From positions 372,001-436,000 of the forward strand of contig JAXHLR010000003.1 in assembly GCA_034521975.1 (NCBI GenBank): DNA of 64,000 nt. The letters run 5' to 3'. This stretch comes from Acidimicrobiales bacterium (GTDB lineage Bacteria; Actinomycetota; Acidimicrobiia; Acidimicrobiales; SKKL01). Below the pieces are notes generated by a model. That model searched no databases, was not told the DNA's origin, and worked only from the letters and a program-made list of their open reading frames with translations. Shown here in pieces: positions 40,882 through 49,135 of the stretch. The stretch's first letter is position 1, and each line of letters opens with the position of its first letter. A program made the position numbers and the translations under genes.

Positions 40882-42016
40882 TCAGGAGGCGCCTGCATTC
40901 GGGGAGAGCAGGGCGCCGAGGTAGGTGGCGGCGACTCGGTCGGTGGCGGGGAGGGCGTGGGTGTAGATGTTGAGCGTCGTGGCGGTGTCGCGGTGGCCGA
41001 GGCGGGAGCTGATCGTGGCGATCGGGACGCCGCCGTCGCCGAGCACGGTGGCGACGAAGTGGCGCAGGTCGTGCAGGCGCACCCGGTCGAGGCCGAGCTG
41101 GGCCCGGAGCCGGCCGAACCGGTTGGTGCACACGTCCGGGCCGCCACGGCCGACCCTCGACGTCGGCGAACACGTAGGCGTCGTCGGCCAGGCGCACGCC
41201 GAGCGCCAGCGCCCGCTCGAGCATCCGCCGACGGTGCTCCCGCAGAACGAGCACCGTCGCCTCGTCGAGCGACACCCGCCGCGACGCATGGGTCTTGGTC
41301 GACTTCTCGTACGGCACGCCGTTGGCCATGGCGATCGCCCGGCGGATCACCAGCTCCTCCCCGTCGAGGTCGATGTCCGACCAGCGCAGCCCGCAGCCCT
41401 CACCCCGTCGGCACCCGGTGGCGGCGAGCACCCACAGGTACGCACCGAACTCGGGATCGTCCTCCCGAGCAGCCGAGAGCAACAGCAGCACCTCGTCGAC
41501 CGTCGGCGGCGTCACCGTCTTCCGGGTCTGCGGCGGCGGCGTCGCATCCACCGCCGGCGACCGGGCGATCAGTCCCCACTTGCGGGCCTGCTCGAGCGAC
41601 TGGCGCACCACGGTGTGACAGATCCGCACCGTCCGGGCCGACAGCCCCGAGCCACGCAGCTCGGCGTAGAGCGTGTCGAGCTCGATCGGCCGCAGCGACG
41701 CCAGCTTCCGCTCGCCGAGCGCCGGCCGCAGGTACTTGCGGGCCACCCACTCATACGACGTCACCGTCGACGGCTCCACCGCCAGGCGCTTCACCGTCAG
41801 CCACCGGTCGAGCAGCTCGCCGAAGGTCAGCGGCGCCGCGGCGGCGTGGCGACCCTCGTCGACCTCGACGAGCAACCGGGACAGCTCCCGCTCGGCCTCG
41901 TGGCGCGTCCCGGTGATCGTCCGCTGGGAGTACCGCTTCCTGCCATCAGCGGAGCGCCCCAGGTACGCCTTGATCCGCCAGCTCTTCGGTCCTCGTTGCT
42001 GGATGTGTCCTCGCAT
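40882..42016 (-). pseudogene. Tyrosine recombinase (integrase) of the island, one frameshift
   Basis: A phage-type integrase of about 378 residues. The N-terminal arm-binding domain begins MRGHIQQRGPKSWRIKAYLG and is followed by a SAM-like core-binding domain (LTFGELLDRWLTVKRLAVEP). The catalytic arginine is in LAATGCRRGEGCGLRWSDID. After a one-base frame change near 41140 the second half reads RVRLHDLRHFVATVLG, then RLGHRDTATTLNIYTHAL with the nucleophilic tyrosine. If the shift is real the enzyme is dead and the island is fixed. Its start is 22 bases from IS630 copy 3, which together with IS1182 copy B separates it from the tRNA. Confidence 0.88.
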
Positions 42017-42038
42017 GTCGGCCTCCTCGGCACTACTA

Positions 42039-43204
42039 GTGGTCCGTCGTTGAAATAGCTCGGATGGGTAGTGTGTGACGATGCCGGTCGTGATTGCAGA
42101 GCCGTTGTCGATGTCGGATGAGCAGCGCGAGGTGTTGGAGCGGATGGCTCGGTCGTCGTCGTTGCCGCATCGCAAGGTCGTGCAAGCGAGGGCGTTGCTG
42201 ATGGCGGCCGAGGGTGTAGCGACCGATGAGGTGGCTGGGCAGTGTGGGACCACGGCGGATTCGGTGCGGTCACGGCGGCGCCGGTTCGCTGAGCATGGTG
42301 TTGAGGGTGTGGGGCGGATCGCTCCGGGGTCGGGGGCGCAAGTCGTGGTTGCCGGAGGGCACGGTCGAAGCGGTGGTGCATGACACGTTGCATGCCAAGC
42401 CCGATGACGGGTCGACGCACTGGACGACCAGGTCGATGGGCAGCACGTCATGGGATCGGCAAGGACTCGGTTGCGCGGATCTGGCGGGAGCCACGAGCTC
42501 AAGCCGTGGAAGGTCGAGACGTTCAAGATCTCCAACGATCCTCGGTTCGAGGAGAAACTCGTCGACGTCGTCGGCCTCTACCTGAACCCGCCTCGAGCGG
42601 GCCGTGGTGTTCAGCTTCGATGAGAAGACCCAGTGCCAGGCGTTGGACCGAACCCAGCCGTCGTTGCCGATGAAGCGTGGGCCGGGGCGAGACGACGACC
42701 CATGACTACAAGCGCAACGGGACCACCGATCTGTTCGCCGCGTCGAACGTCGGCACCGGGCGAGGTGTTGACCGACACGCGCAAGTCGCACAGGGCAACC
42801 GACGCGTCGGCGTTCTTCAAGTGGATCGATCTTCACGTCGAACCGGACCTGGAGATCCACGTCGTGTTGGACAACCTGTCCGGCGGCACAAGGCTCCACC
42901 GGTCGCGAAAGTGGCTGGCGCACCCAAAGGGGGCCCGGCGGCACCTGCACTTCACTCCCACCTCCAGTTCGTGGCTGAACCTGGTCGAGGGCTGGGTTCA
43001 AGCTGTTGACCGAACGGCGGCTACGCCCGCCGGCGCGTTCACCAGCGTCGACGTGGTCCCGTCGAAGCGATCGAGACCTGGGTCGAGCACTGGAACGACG
43101 ACCCCGAACCGTTCATCTGGAAGAAGCCCGCCGAGGAGATCCTTGCCAAGGTCCGCCGAGGCCGAGCCGCTCTGACCGCCCAGACCAAATCCGCGACGGA
43201 CCAC
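42039..43204 (+). mobile_element. IS630-type element, copy 3
   Basis: A 1,166-bp copy with the same terminal repeats, in CTAG with TA at 42037-42038 and 43205-43206. It lies between the integrase start and the tRNA. IS1182 copy B follows directly in the CTAG at its right end. Confidence 0.88.
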
Positions 43205-43207
43205 TAG
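42081..43207 (+). pseudogene. IS630 transposase, copy 3, many small indels
   Basis: Third copy of the 370-residue transposase gene, 14 bases longer than the repaired length. Scattered single-base insertions and substitutions break the frame repeatedly, for example in the segment 42440-42500 and around 42880-42910. Recognisable pieces include SMSDEQREVLERMARSSSLP at the N-terminus and SWLNLVEGW near the end. The stop again is the TAG formed with the target site. Confidence 0.85.
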
Positions 43208-44986
43208 GAGTCTGCTGAGCAACGGCGCTTGGCAGGTGTGCTGGCGGGAGCGACGCTGGGTTCGGGCGCGGTGTCGAGCTGGATCGGTTGGTTGAGCCGT
43301 GTGGTGGGGGGCGATGAGCTGGCGGGTCGCTCGGCGAGGGTGCGTTGGGAGCCTGGAGCGGCTCAGGACCGGCGCTCAGGTCGTTGGGGCGATGGTCCAG
43401 CCGCTGTTGTGGGTGAGGCCGAGCGCGAGGAGTCGTTCGAGGTTCACCGCCGCGCATCGCAGTGACCAGCCGAGCTGGTTGCGTTGGATCCCTCGGTAGC
43501 GGAGCCGTCGGTGGTTGTTCTTGACCGAGCCAGGCAATGCTGCGTTCGATCATCGGCCGGTGTTGCGGTAGACGGTGTCGAAGTCGTCGGTGCCGGCCTG
43601 GGCTCGGGCGGCAGCGAGCAGCCGATGATGGGGGTGCAGTGTGATGACCCGCCCGCGTGTGGCGGTGGTGCAGCGGCCCCGGACCGGGCAGGTGGCGCAG
43701 TGGGTGCCGAATCGGGCCGAACCCGACGCCGTGATGGTCACGGTGATGTCTTCGGGGCAGGTCACGGTTCTGGCGTCGAGGTCGATGGTGAAGTCGTCGA
43801 GGGTGTAGCCGCCCACGGTGGCGGGGCGTAGCGGTGGGGGCTTGATCACCGCGGTCATGTCGTGGGTCTTGAGGTGGTCGCGGAACTCGCCCGATCCGTA
43901 GGCGGAGTCGCCGAGGACCTCGGTGCCTGCTGGTTCGTCGGCGACCAGATCGGGGGCGGCGTCGGTGTCGGCGGCGTTGCCGGGCCCGATGTCGCATGCG
44001 GTGATCAGCCCGGTGTCGGGCTCGGCGGCGACGTGGGCCTTGTAGCCGTCGCGGTAGGACGAGCGGGTCTTGTGCGCGTGACGCGCCTCGGGATCGACCG
44101 TGGAGATGACCCGGTCGCTAGCGGTGCGTTGGGCGATGCGCCAGCGGCCGGGCCCGTCGCCGGGTTCGACGTCTTGGCCCGCGACCAGAGCCAACAAGCC
44201 AACGGCGTCGGCTTGGGCTTCGGTCAGCTCCAGGCCCTCGCCTTGGAGATCTTCGACGGCCCACAGCAGTTCGTTGGCGTCGTCGACGAGCTCGGAAACG
44301 AGCCGGTCACGATCGGCCGGATCGTTCCAATCGCAGGGCGGCCGTCCGCCTTCGAGGTTGTGCTCGCGCACCCACACCGACCCGAGTTCGGGCACGAGTT
44401 TGCGGACGCGGCGAATCTGGGTAGCGATCATCGTGATCGTGTCCTGACGCGCCACCGCGTCGTCGAGCACCGTGGAGTCCAACGCCCGACGGTGCTTGCT
44501 GGCGATCACACCCGACTCGGTGATCACCACCTTCACCGCGTCGAAGATCCGCTGTGGCGCGTCCGACCCACGCAGCTTGTTACGCCACAGGGTGAGCACG
44601 GTCGGATGGAACGCCTCGTCGGTCAACGCCAGCCCCGTGGCTGCCTTCCACGCGATGTCGGTCTGCAACGCCCGGCACGCTTCGCGGTCCGAGCGGCCCT
44701 CCAACGCCTGCAGCACCATCACCGTCGCCACCACATCAGCGGGCACCGACGGGCGACCACGGCGGGTCGGGAACAGATCGGCGAACATCTCATCGGGGAA
44801 CAACCGGTGACGGTGCTCGGCCAAGAACGCGTGCACCGACCCCTCACCGAGCAGATGCGAACACAGCGCCGCTGCATCCAGCAGCTCACGATCCGGAACA
44901 GACGATCCCTGCATCCCCCCAGTCCAGCCGACCCGAACCGACATCGCGAATCGAGCCCGACTGCCCGCCGATTGCTCAGCAGTCTC
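43208..44986 (-). mobile_element. IS1182-type element, copy B
   Basis: A 1,779-bp copy in the opposite orientation to copy A, without the nested IS3 element. Ends are GAGTCTGCTGAGCAA and TTGCTCAGCAGTCTC, flanked by CTAG at 43204-43207 and 44987-44990. It occupies the CTAG at the right end of IS630 copy 3. Confidence 0.88.
43376..44944 (-). pseudogene. IS1182-family transposase, copy B, frameshifted near the C-terminus
   Basis: The first 464 codons from 44944 read cleanly and match copy A closely, including RRALDSTVLDDAVARQDT and the GRPSVPADVVATVMVLQAL region, with scattered substitutions. A missing base near 43560 changes VYRQHRPM to VYRNTGR followed by a stop. The remaining C-terminal segment to 43376 (MIERSIAWL and beyond) is found in other frames. 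It is probably inactive unless copy A supplies transposase. Confidence 0.88.
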
Positions 44987-45035
44987 CTAGGCCGGCGGAG
45001 TGCCAACGGAGTGCCAAGAAGGCTGAGAAAAGCAA

Positions 45036-45069
45036 AAGTCCCAAGTCACGAGTCTGTGACCTGGGACTT
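45036..45069 (-). terminator. Island-borne terminator downstream of tRNA-Arg
   Basis: A stem-loop with arms AAGTCCCAAGTCAC and GTGACCTGGGACTT (one mismatch) and loop GAGTCT. On the minus strand it is followed by TTTTGCTTTTC. It begins 3 bases after the tRNA 3' end and lies inside the island, so it replaces the original terminator lost to integration. Confidence 0.75.
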
Positions 45070-45114
45070 CAGCGCGCTCGGAGGGAGTCGAACCCCCGAC
45101 CTTCTGATCCGTAG
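45070..45114. repeat. Right attachment site (attR) within tRNA-Arg, 45-bp direct repeat
   Basis: Identical to 18856-18900. The repeat runs from three bases beyond the tRNA 3' end to the anticodon loop, a common crossover position for tyrosine integrases. Beyond 45114 the two copies diverge at once. Confidence 0.9.
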
Positions 45115-45146
45115 TCAGATGCTCTATCCAGCTGAGCTACGAGCGC
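45073..45146 (-). tRNA. tRNA-Arg(ACG)
   Basis: A 74-base cloverleaf: acceptor GCGCTCG/CGAGCGC, D-arm TAGCTCAGCTGGATAGAGC, anticodon stem TCTGA/TCAGA around the loop CTACGGA (anticodon ACG), and T-arm GGGGGTTCGACTCCC. CCA is not encoded. It reads codon CGT and, after deamination to inosine, CGC and CGA. Its 3' half is the integration site of the island and is fully restored here. Confidence 0.95.
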
Positions 45147-45197
45147 AGGAACTGGCAGTGTAGGACATCGCAGGCGCCCACCCACAACGGGCTCGGG

Positions 45198-45596
45198 TCA
45201 CCAGCCGTGCTGGCGGGCGATCGGTGGCGGGCGCAGTTCCAGCCCGTCGCGCCGGTAGCACTCGCGGAACACGTCGACGATCGCCTGGGCGAACTCCGGC
45301 GACGGTCGCAGGAACTCGATGCCGTAGGCCAGGACCTCCTCGACGTTGGTCGGCCGTTGCCACCGAACCCGGATGTCGCAGGGCACCTCGGCCAGGATCA
45401 CCACCAGGTGGCTGCCCCGTTTGATGCGGTCGTCGGCCTGGGCGACCACCTGCGCACCGGTCTGGGAGATGTCGAGGACGCGCGCGACGAGCGGCTGCTT
45501 GCTCGCTCTGCGTGCACCCACCTTCGTACCTGGGGGGCACCACAAGACGGTCAGGTCGGTTGGGGACACCCTCTCCCCCATACGACGCTCGGTCAT
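45198..45596 (-). CDS. PilZ domain protein
   Basis: A 132-residue single-domain protein. The c-di-GMP-binding features are an RxxxR motif near the start (RRMGER) and DISQTGAQV matching the D/N-x-S-x-x-G motif. It would act as a c-di-GMP receptor; GGDEF and EAL proteins are encoded at 51.9 and 58.0 kb. The ATG at 45596 has AGAGGAA just upstream; a GTG at 45611 is the alternative. The effector target is unknown. Confidence 0.8.
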   Translation of the reverse strand: MTERRMGERVSPTDLTVLWCPPGTKVGARRASKQPLVARVLDISQTGAQVVAQADDRIKRGSHLVVILAEVPCDIRVRWQRPTNVEEVLAYGIEFLRPSPEFAQAIVDVFRECYRRDGLELRPPPIARQHGW

Positions 45597-45717
45597 GGTT
45601 CCTCTTGTCACATCTCATTGCACCGCGCTATCTACCGTAGCGATGTGCTGGCTCCTCCTGGGCGCATGGTCGGCAGTCGGGCCGGTTGACAAAGGGCTCG
45701 CAACGAACAGTCCGTGA

Positions 45718-45740
45718 CCCCCGGCGGGCGGAGCCGGGGG
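45718..45740 (-). terminator. Stem-loop after the anti-sigma type ATPase gene
   Basis: An 8-bp GC stem CCCCCGGC / GCCGGGGG with a 7-base loop lies 27 bases beyond the stop of the ATPase gene at 45767. There is no T-run, so its efficiency is doubtful. Confidence 0.4.
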
Positions 45741-45766
45741 CCACGGGTCATGTGACGACGAGGTCG

Positions 45767-46279
45767 TCAGCGGCGGGAAACGCCGAGGTTGCGGGTGATC
45801 TCGACGACAGTGGTGTCGCCTCGGCGCTCGACGACGAGGTCATCGGTCAGCGCATCGACGATGGGGAGACCACGTCCCCGCACGGCGCGGACGGCGGGGA
45901 ACTCGAGGGACCGAGCGAGGTCGAAGCCGCGGCCGTGGTCGCTCACCTGCAGCACGACGGTGGGGCCACGGTCGAAGTGCCCATGGACCTCGATGGTGGC
46001 GTCGGGCCCCGGCGATGCCTCGACGGCGTTGGTCACCAGCTCGGTGACCACCAAGGCCAGCTCATCGTTCATCACTCGGTCGGTCCGGGCTTGCGCCAGC
46101 CACCGGCTCACCCGGTGCCGGGCGGTCGGGACCGCGTCGACCGAGGCCACCAACCTGACCTCGAGCGGCTGGTCGAACCTCACCGCCATCGGGTGTCGAC
46201 CCGCGAACGGGAACCGAACCTGGTCCGCGGGGAGGCGTGAGGAGCGCCCCTGGGGACGAGCGGGCATCGTGGCACTCAC
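45767..46279 (-). CDS. Anti-sigma type histidine-kinase-like ATPase
   Basis: A 170-residue HATPase_c domain protein of the RsbW/SpoIIAB-like group. The N box reads LALVVTELVTNAVEASPG, G1 is VSDHGRGFD and G2 is VRGRGLPIVDAL. Such proteins phosphorylate STAS antagonists or sequester a sigma factor; a matching set lies at 49.8-51.6 kb. The GTG start at 46279 overlaps the upstream zinc-ribbon gene stop as GTGA, indicating co-translation. Confidence 0.82.
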   Translation of the reverse strand: MSATMPARPQGRSSRLPADQVRFPFAGRHPMAVRFDQPLEVRLVASVDAVPTARHRVSRWLAQARTDRVMNDELALVVTELVTNAVEASPGPDATIEVHGHFDRGPTVVLQVSDHGRGFDLARSLEFPAVRAVRGRGLPIVDALTDDLVVERRGDTTVVEITRNLGVSRR

Positions 46280-46662
46280 CCAACCGCCCCATCGTCGACC
46301 GTGGTGTTCGGCGGAGCCCGGTCGAGTGCCGCCAGCACCTCGGCATCGGCGAGGGTGGACTCGGGACCGTAGTTGGCGATCACGACGCCAAGCGCCCCGC
46401 AGCCGGGACACCGGACCGGGACGACGGCCAGCATGTCGGCGGGGTCGGAGGCGCCCTCGAGCCGGCGCACCGGTCCGTGGCGGCACTCCCCGGCCGCGAA
46501 GTCCTCTCCGCAGCTGTAGCAGTGGATGACCGCTCCCTCGCGGCTGTTGAACTGCTGGGTGTAGCCGTCCGCTTCGTAGCGGCGCAGCACCGCCAGCAGT
46601 GGAGTGTCCATCGGGTCCCGCCCGGAACCGGGCACTGTGCCCTGTGGATCACCGTCCGACAT
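46276..46662 (-). CDS. Small zinc-ribbon protein
   Basis: A 128-residue protein with two metal-binding knuckles: CYSCGEDFAAGECRHG and, 32 residues later, CPGCGALGVVIANYGP. The pattern fits a zinc ribbon, but I know no assigned function. The final part, STLADAEVLAALDRAP, is helical. The ATG at 46662 lies 9 bases after GAGGA; a GTG one codon upstream is possible. It is translationally coupled to the anti-sigma type ATPase, so it may take part in the same signalling path. Confidence 0.7.
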   Translation of the reverse strand: MSDGDPQGTVPGSGRDPMDTPLLAVLRRYEADGYTQQFNSREGAVIHCYSCGEDFAAGECRHGPVRRLEGASDPADMLAVVPVRCPGCGALGVVIANYGPESTLADAEVLAALDRAPPNTTVDDGAVG

Positions 46663-46765
46663 CACTTCCGTCCTCGGGGGTTTGCTCGGGGGTCGTCTCG
46701 GATGATCGGTGACTACCCCCGACCGTGACCGGCGAAACCGACCGGCAGCGGTGGTGCCCGATTGG

Positions 46766-46945
46766 TCACACCGGCGAGGGATCGGGGATGGGCGGGTTGG
46801 GATCGGGCTGACCCGGGCCTGGCGTCGGCGGCTCCGGCCCCGGGTCGGGCGGCGGCTCCACCGGCGGTGGGGGGCGTGTCGGCGGGGGATCGATCGGCGG
46901 GGGTGCGGGTTGTGGGGTCGGTGAGGGAACCGTTGCAGCAGTCAT
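46766..46945 (-). CDS. Small proline-rich protein (59 residues)
   Basis: A short frame starting MTAATVPSPTPQPAPPP and continuing as almost pure Pro with Glu, Asp, Thr and Gly to the final IPDPSPV before TGA. A weak GTAGGGCG precedes the ATG. Proline-rich small proteins of this type recur in many bacterial genomes, but none has a firm role known to me. The reading frame has strong third-position G/C preference. It stands alone between the zinc-ribbon gene and Ku. Confidence 0.45.
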   Translation of the reverse strand: MTAATVPSPTPQPAPPPIDPPPTRPPPPVEPPPDPGPEPPTPGPGQPDPNPPIPDPSPV

Positions 46946-47080
46946 GGTCGCGCCCTACCCGGTCGCTCAAGGCCTATGCAGTCGTGCCGACAGTAAGATG
47001 TTGAACCCCGAACCCTCAGGGTAGAGAGTCATGGGTCTGTGGCCTGTGTGCTGCATGGCTCCGGCCCCAGGAGGTCCCCG

Positions 47081-48088
47081 ATGCCCCGTGCCGTGTGGAG
47101 TGGAGCGATCAGCTTCGGGCTGGTCAGCATCCCGGTGAAGCTGTTCACCGCCGTCTCGTCCAAGACCGTGCGCTTCAACCAGATCGACCGCCGCAGCGGG
47201 TCCCGCGTGCGCCAACGGCTGGTCTCGGAGACCGACGGGGCAGAGGTGCCCCGCAGCGACATCGCCAAGGGCTATCAGCTCGGTCCCGGCGAGTACGTCC
47301 TGGTCGACGACAGCGAACTGGAGGCGCTCGACCCCAAGGCCGAGCACACCATCGACATCGAGGAGTTCGTCGATCTTGCCGACATCGACCCGATCTACTT
47401 CGACCGGCCCTACTGGCTGGCACCCGACCCGGGCACCGCCAAGCCCTATGCCCTGCTGGCCCGGACCATGGCCGAGTCGAACAAGGTGGCCATCGCCCGG
47501 TTCGTGATGCGGTCCCGCCAGCAGCTCGCCGCCGTCCGCGCCGTCGACGGCCGCCTCGTCATGTCCACGATGAACTGGGCCGACGAACTGGTCGACCCCG
47601 CCGAACTGCCCGGCTTCGACGCCCTTGATGATTTCGAGGTGTCCGAGCGCGAGCAGAAGCTCGCCGAACAGCTCATCGAATCGCTCGCCGCCGACTGGGA
47701 CCCCACCAAGTACCACGACACCCACCGAGAGCAGGTCCTGGCCCTCATCGACCGCAAGGCCAGCGGCGACGAGGAGGTGGTCACGACCGGTGAGACCGCC
47801 GGCACCGGCGGCGAGGTCGTCGACCTCATGGCTGCCCTCGAGGCCAGCGTCGAAGGTCGCCGCCGGGCCAAGGGTCGCCATCCCTCCTCCACAGCCGAGG
47901 GCAGCGAGACCGCCAAGGGCACCCGGTCGGCAACGGCCAAGTCGCCCGCCAAGAAGGCGCCGGCCAAGAAGCAGACCGCCAAGAAGGCCCCGGCCAAGAA
48001 GCAGACCGCCAAGAAGGCCCCTGCCAAGAAGCAGACCGGCGCGACGGCCAAGCGGAAGACCTCCCCGCCCGCCCGCAAGTCGGCCTGA
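47081..48088 (+). CDS. ku: Non-homologous end-joining protein Ku
   Basis: A 335-residue bacterial Ku that encircles DNA ends and recruits LigD. The start MPRAVWSGAISFGLVSIPVK is diagnostic, and YPFDRPYWL-like FDRPYWLAPD and ARFVMRSRQQLAAVR follow. The C-terminal 60 residues are a lysine-rich tail with a tandem repeat of AKKAPAKKQT, which is expected to bind DNA and modulate ligation. The ATG at 47081 lies behind CAGGAGG at good spacing; the upstream ATG-like codon at 47039 is not supported. It is followed after 15 bases by the LigD-polymerase gene. Confidence 0.95.
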   Translation: MPRAVWSGAISFGLVSIPVKLFTAVSSKTVRFNQIDRRSGSRVRQRLVSETDGAEVPRSDIAKGYQLGPGEYVLVDDSELEALDPKAEHTIDIEEFVDLADIDPIYFDRPYWLAPDPGTAKPYALLARTMAESNKVAIARFVMRSRQQLAAVRAVDGRLVMSTMNWADELVDPAELPGFDALDDFEVSEREQKLAEQLIESLAADWDPTKYHDTHREQVLALIDRKASGDEEVVTTGETAGTGGEVVDLMAALEASVEGRRRAKGRHPSSTAEGSETAKGTRSATAKSPAKKAPAKKQTAKKAPAKKQTAKKAPAKKQTGATAKRKTSPPARKSA

Positions 48089-48103
48089 TCCCCGGGGCCC
48101 ACC

Positions 48104-49051
48104 GTGAGCGAGCGCACCGAGGTCACCTTCGAAGGACGCCGGCTCAGCGTGTCCAACCTCGACAAGGTGCTGTATCCCGCCAGCGGGTTCACCAAGGGCG
48201 ACCTCATCGACTACTACGTCGGCATCGCCCCGGCGCTCGTCCCCCACTTGGACGGGCGCGGCGTCACCCTGCGCCGGTTCCCCGACGGGGTCGACGAGGA
48301 CTCGTTCTTCGAGAAGCGCTGCCCCAGGCACCGCCCAGACTGGGTCGAGGTCGCTCCGGGTCCCGGTGAGGGACGCGACGACGGCATCGACTACTGCGTC
48401 ATTGCCGACGCGCCGAGCCTGGCCTGGGCCGCGAACCTGGCCGCCATCGAGCTGCACGCCCCGCTGCACCTGGCGTCGGATGCCGAGCATCCCACCGCCC
48501 TGGTGTTCGATCTCGACCCTGGTCCCGGCACCGACATCACCGACTGCGCCGGGGTGGCGCTCGAGCTCGCCGAGCTGCTCGAGCGCGACGACCTGGCGGG
48601 TGTGGCCAAGACCTCGGGCTCCAAGGGTCTGCAGCTCTATGTCCCCCTCAACGGCGAACCCCGTGCCGGACTCAAGCGAGCCACACCCACCTACGAGCGG
48701 ACCAGGGCCTACGCGCTCACCCTGGCCGCCGAGCTCGAGGAACAGCACCCCGACCGGGTCGTGACCACCATGGCCAAGCAGGCCCGCACGAACAAGGTCT
48801 TCATCGACTGGAGCCAGAACCACCAGCACAAGACCACCGTCGCCGTGTACTCGCTGCGCGGCCGCGAGCACGCCACCGCATCCACGCCGCTCACCTGGGA
48901 CGAGGTCGACCAGGCCGCCGCCGGCACCCGTTGGTCGTTCACCGCCCACGAGGTGCTCGACCGGGTCGATGATCTCGGCGACCTGTTCGAACCGGTCATC
49001 ACCGACCGCCAGGCCCTTCCCGACGTGGACCGCTCCATCCTCGAGCGCTGA
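48104..49051 (+). CDS. LigD-type DNA polymerase/primase for end joining
   Basis: A 315-residue stand-alone LigD polymerase domain (archaeo-eukaryotic primase fold). LSVSNLDKVLYPASGFTKGD is the typical start. The metal-binding aspartates are in ALVFDLDPGPGTD and the third in VFIDWSQN. The template-contact segment KTSGSKGLQLYVPL is present. It fills or extends broken ends held by Ku. There is no ligase or phosphoesterase domain here, so the ligase must be encoded elsewhere. The GTG start at 48104 lies 15 bases after ku. Confidence 0.93.
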   Translation: MSERTEVTFEGRRLSVSNLDKVLYPASGFTKGDLIDYYVGIAPALVPHLDGRGVTLRRFPDGVDEDSFFEKRCPRHRPDWVEVAPGPGEGRDDGIDYCVIADAPSLAWAANLAAIELHAPLHLASDAEHPTALVFDLDPGPGTDITDCAGVALELAELLERDDLAGVAKTSGSKGLQLYVPLNGEPRAGLKRATPTYERTRAYALTLAAELEEQHPDRVVTTMAKQARTNKVFIDWSQNHQHKTTVAVYSLRGREHATASTPLTWDEVDQAAAGTRWSFTAHEVLDRVDDLGDLFEPVITDRQALPDVDRSILER

Positions 49052-49135
49052 GGCGACCACCGGCCCCGCGCCAGGTTTCTCAGGCCGCGCCCGAGGGTAG
49101 ACGGTGCCCGAAGCAGAGCCCGAGGAGGAGCAGCG

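Larger units (their letters stand above)
18901..45069. mobile_element. Integrated genomic island in tRNA-Arg(ACG)
   Basis: About 26.2 kb bounded by the exact 45-bp repeat. Contents from left to right are hsdR, a HEPN-motif gene, hsdS, hsdM, S8 peptidase, AAA ATPase, an excisionase-like HTH gene, a very large gene split by insertion sequences, a tyrosine integrase and further insertion sequences. Base composition is visibly less GC-rich in parts, for example around 22.1-22.7 kb. The integrase lies on the tRNA side, as usual, but two insertion sequences now separate it from the tRNA. No conjugation genes are seen. Confidence 0.85.

Noticed and set aside
32293-43204. A composite transposon bounded by IS630 copies 1 and 3
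   Set aside because: Each copy has its own CTAG context and the flanks rejoin to separate intact sequences, so the copies inserted independently.
45124-45618. Minus-strand frame overlapping the PilZ gene and tRNA
   Set aside because: It runs through the tRNA and has no domain; the PilZ frame explains the region.
46713-46970. 85-codon minus-strand frame in the gap before ku
   Set aside because: It overlaps the proline-rich frame in another phase and is Arg/Ala rich without features; the 59-residue frame has the better codon pattern.
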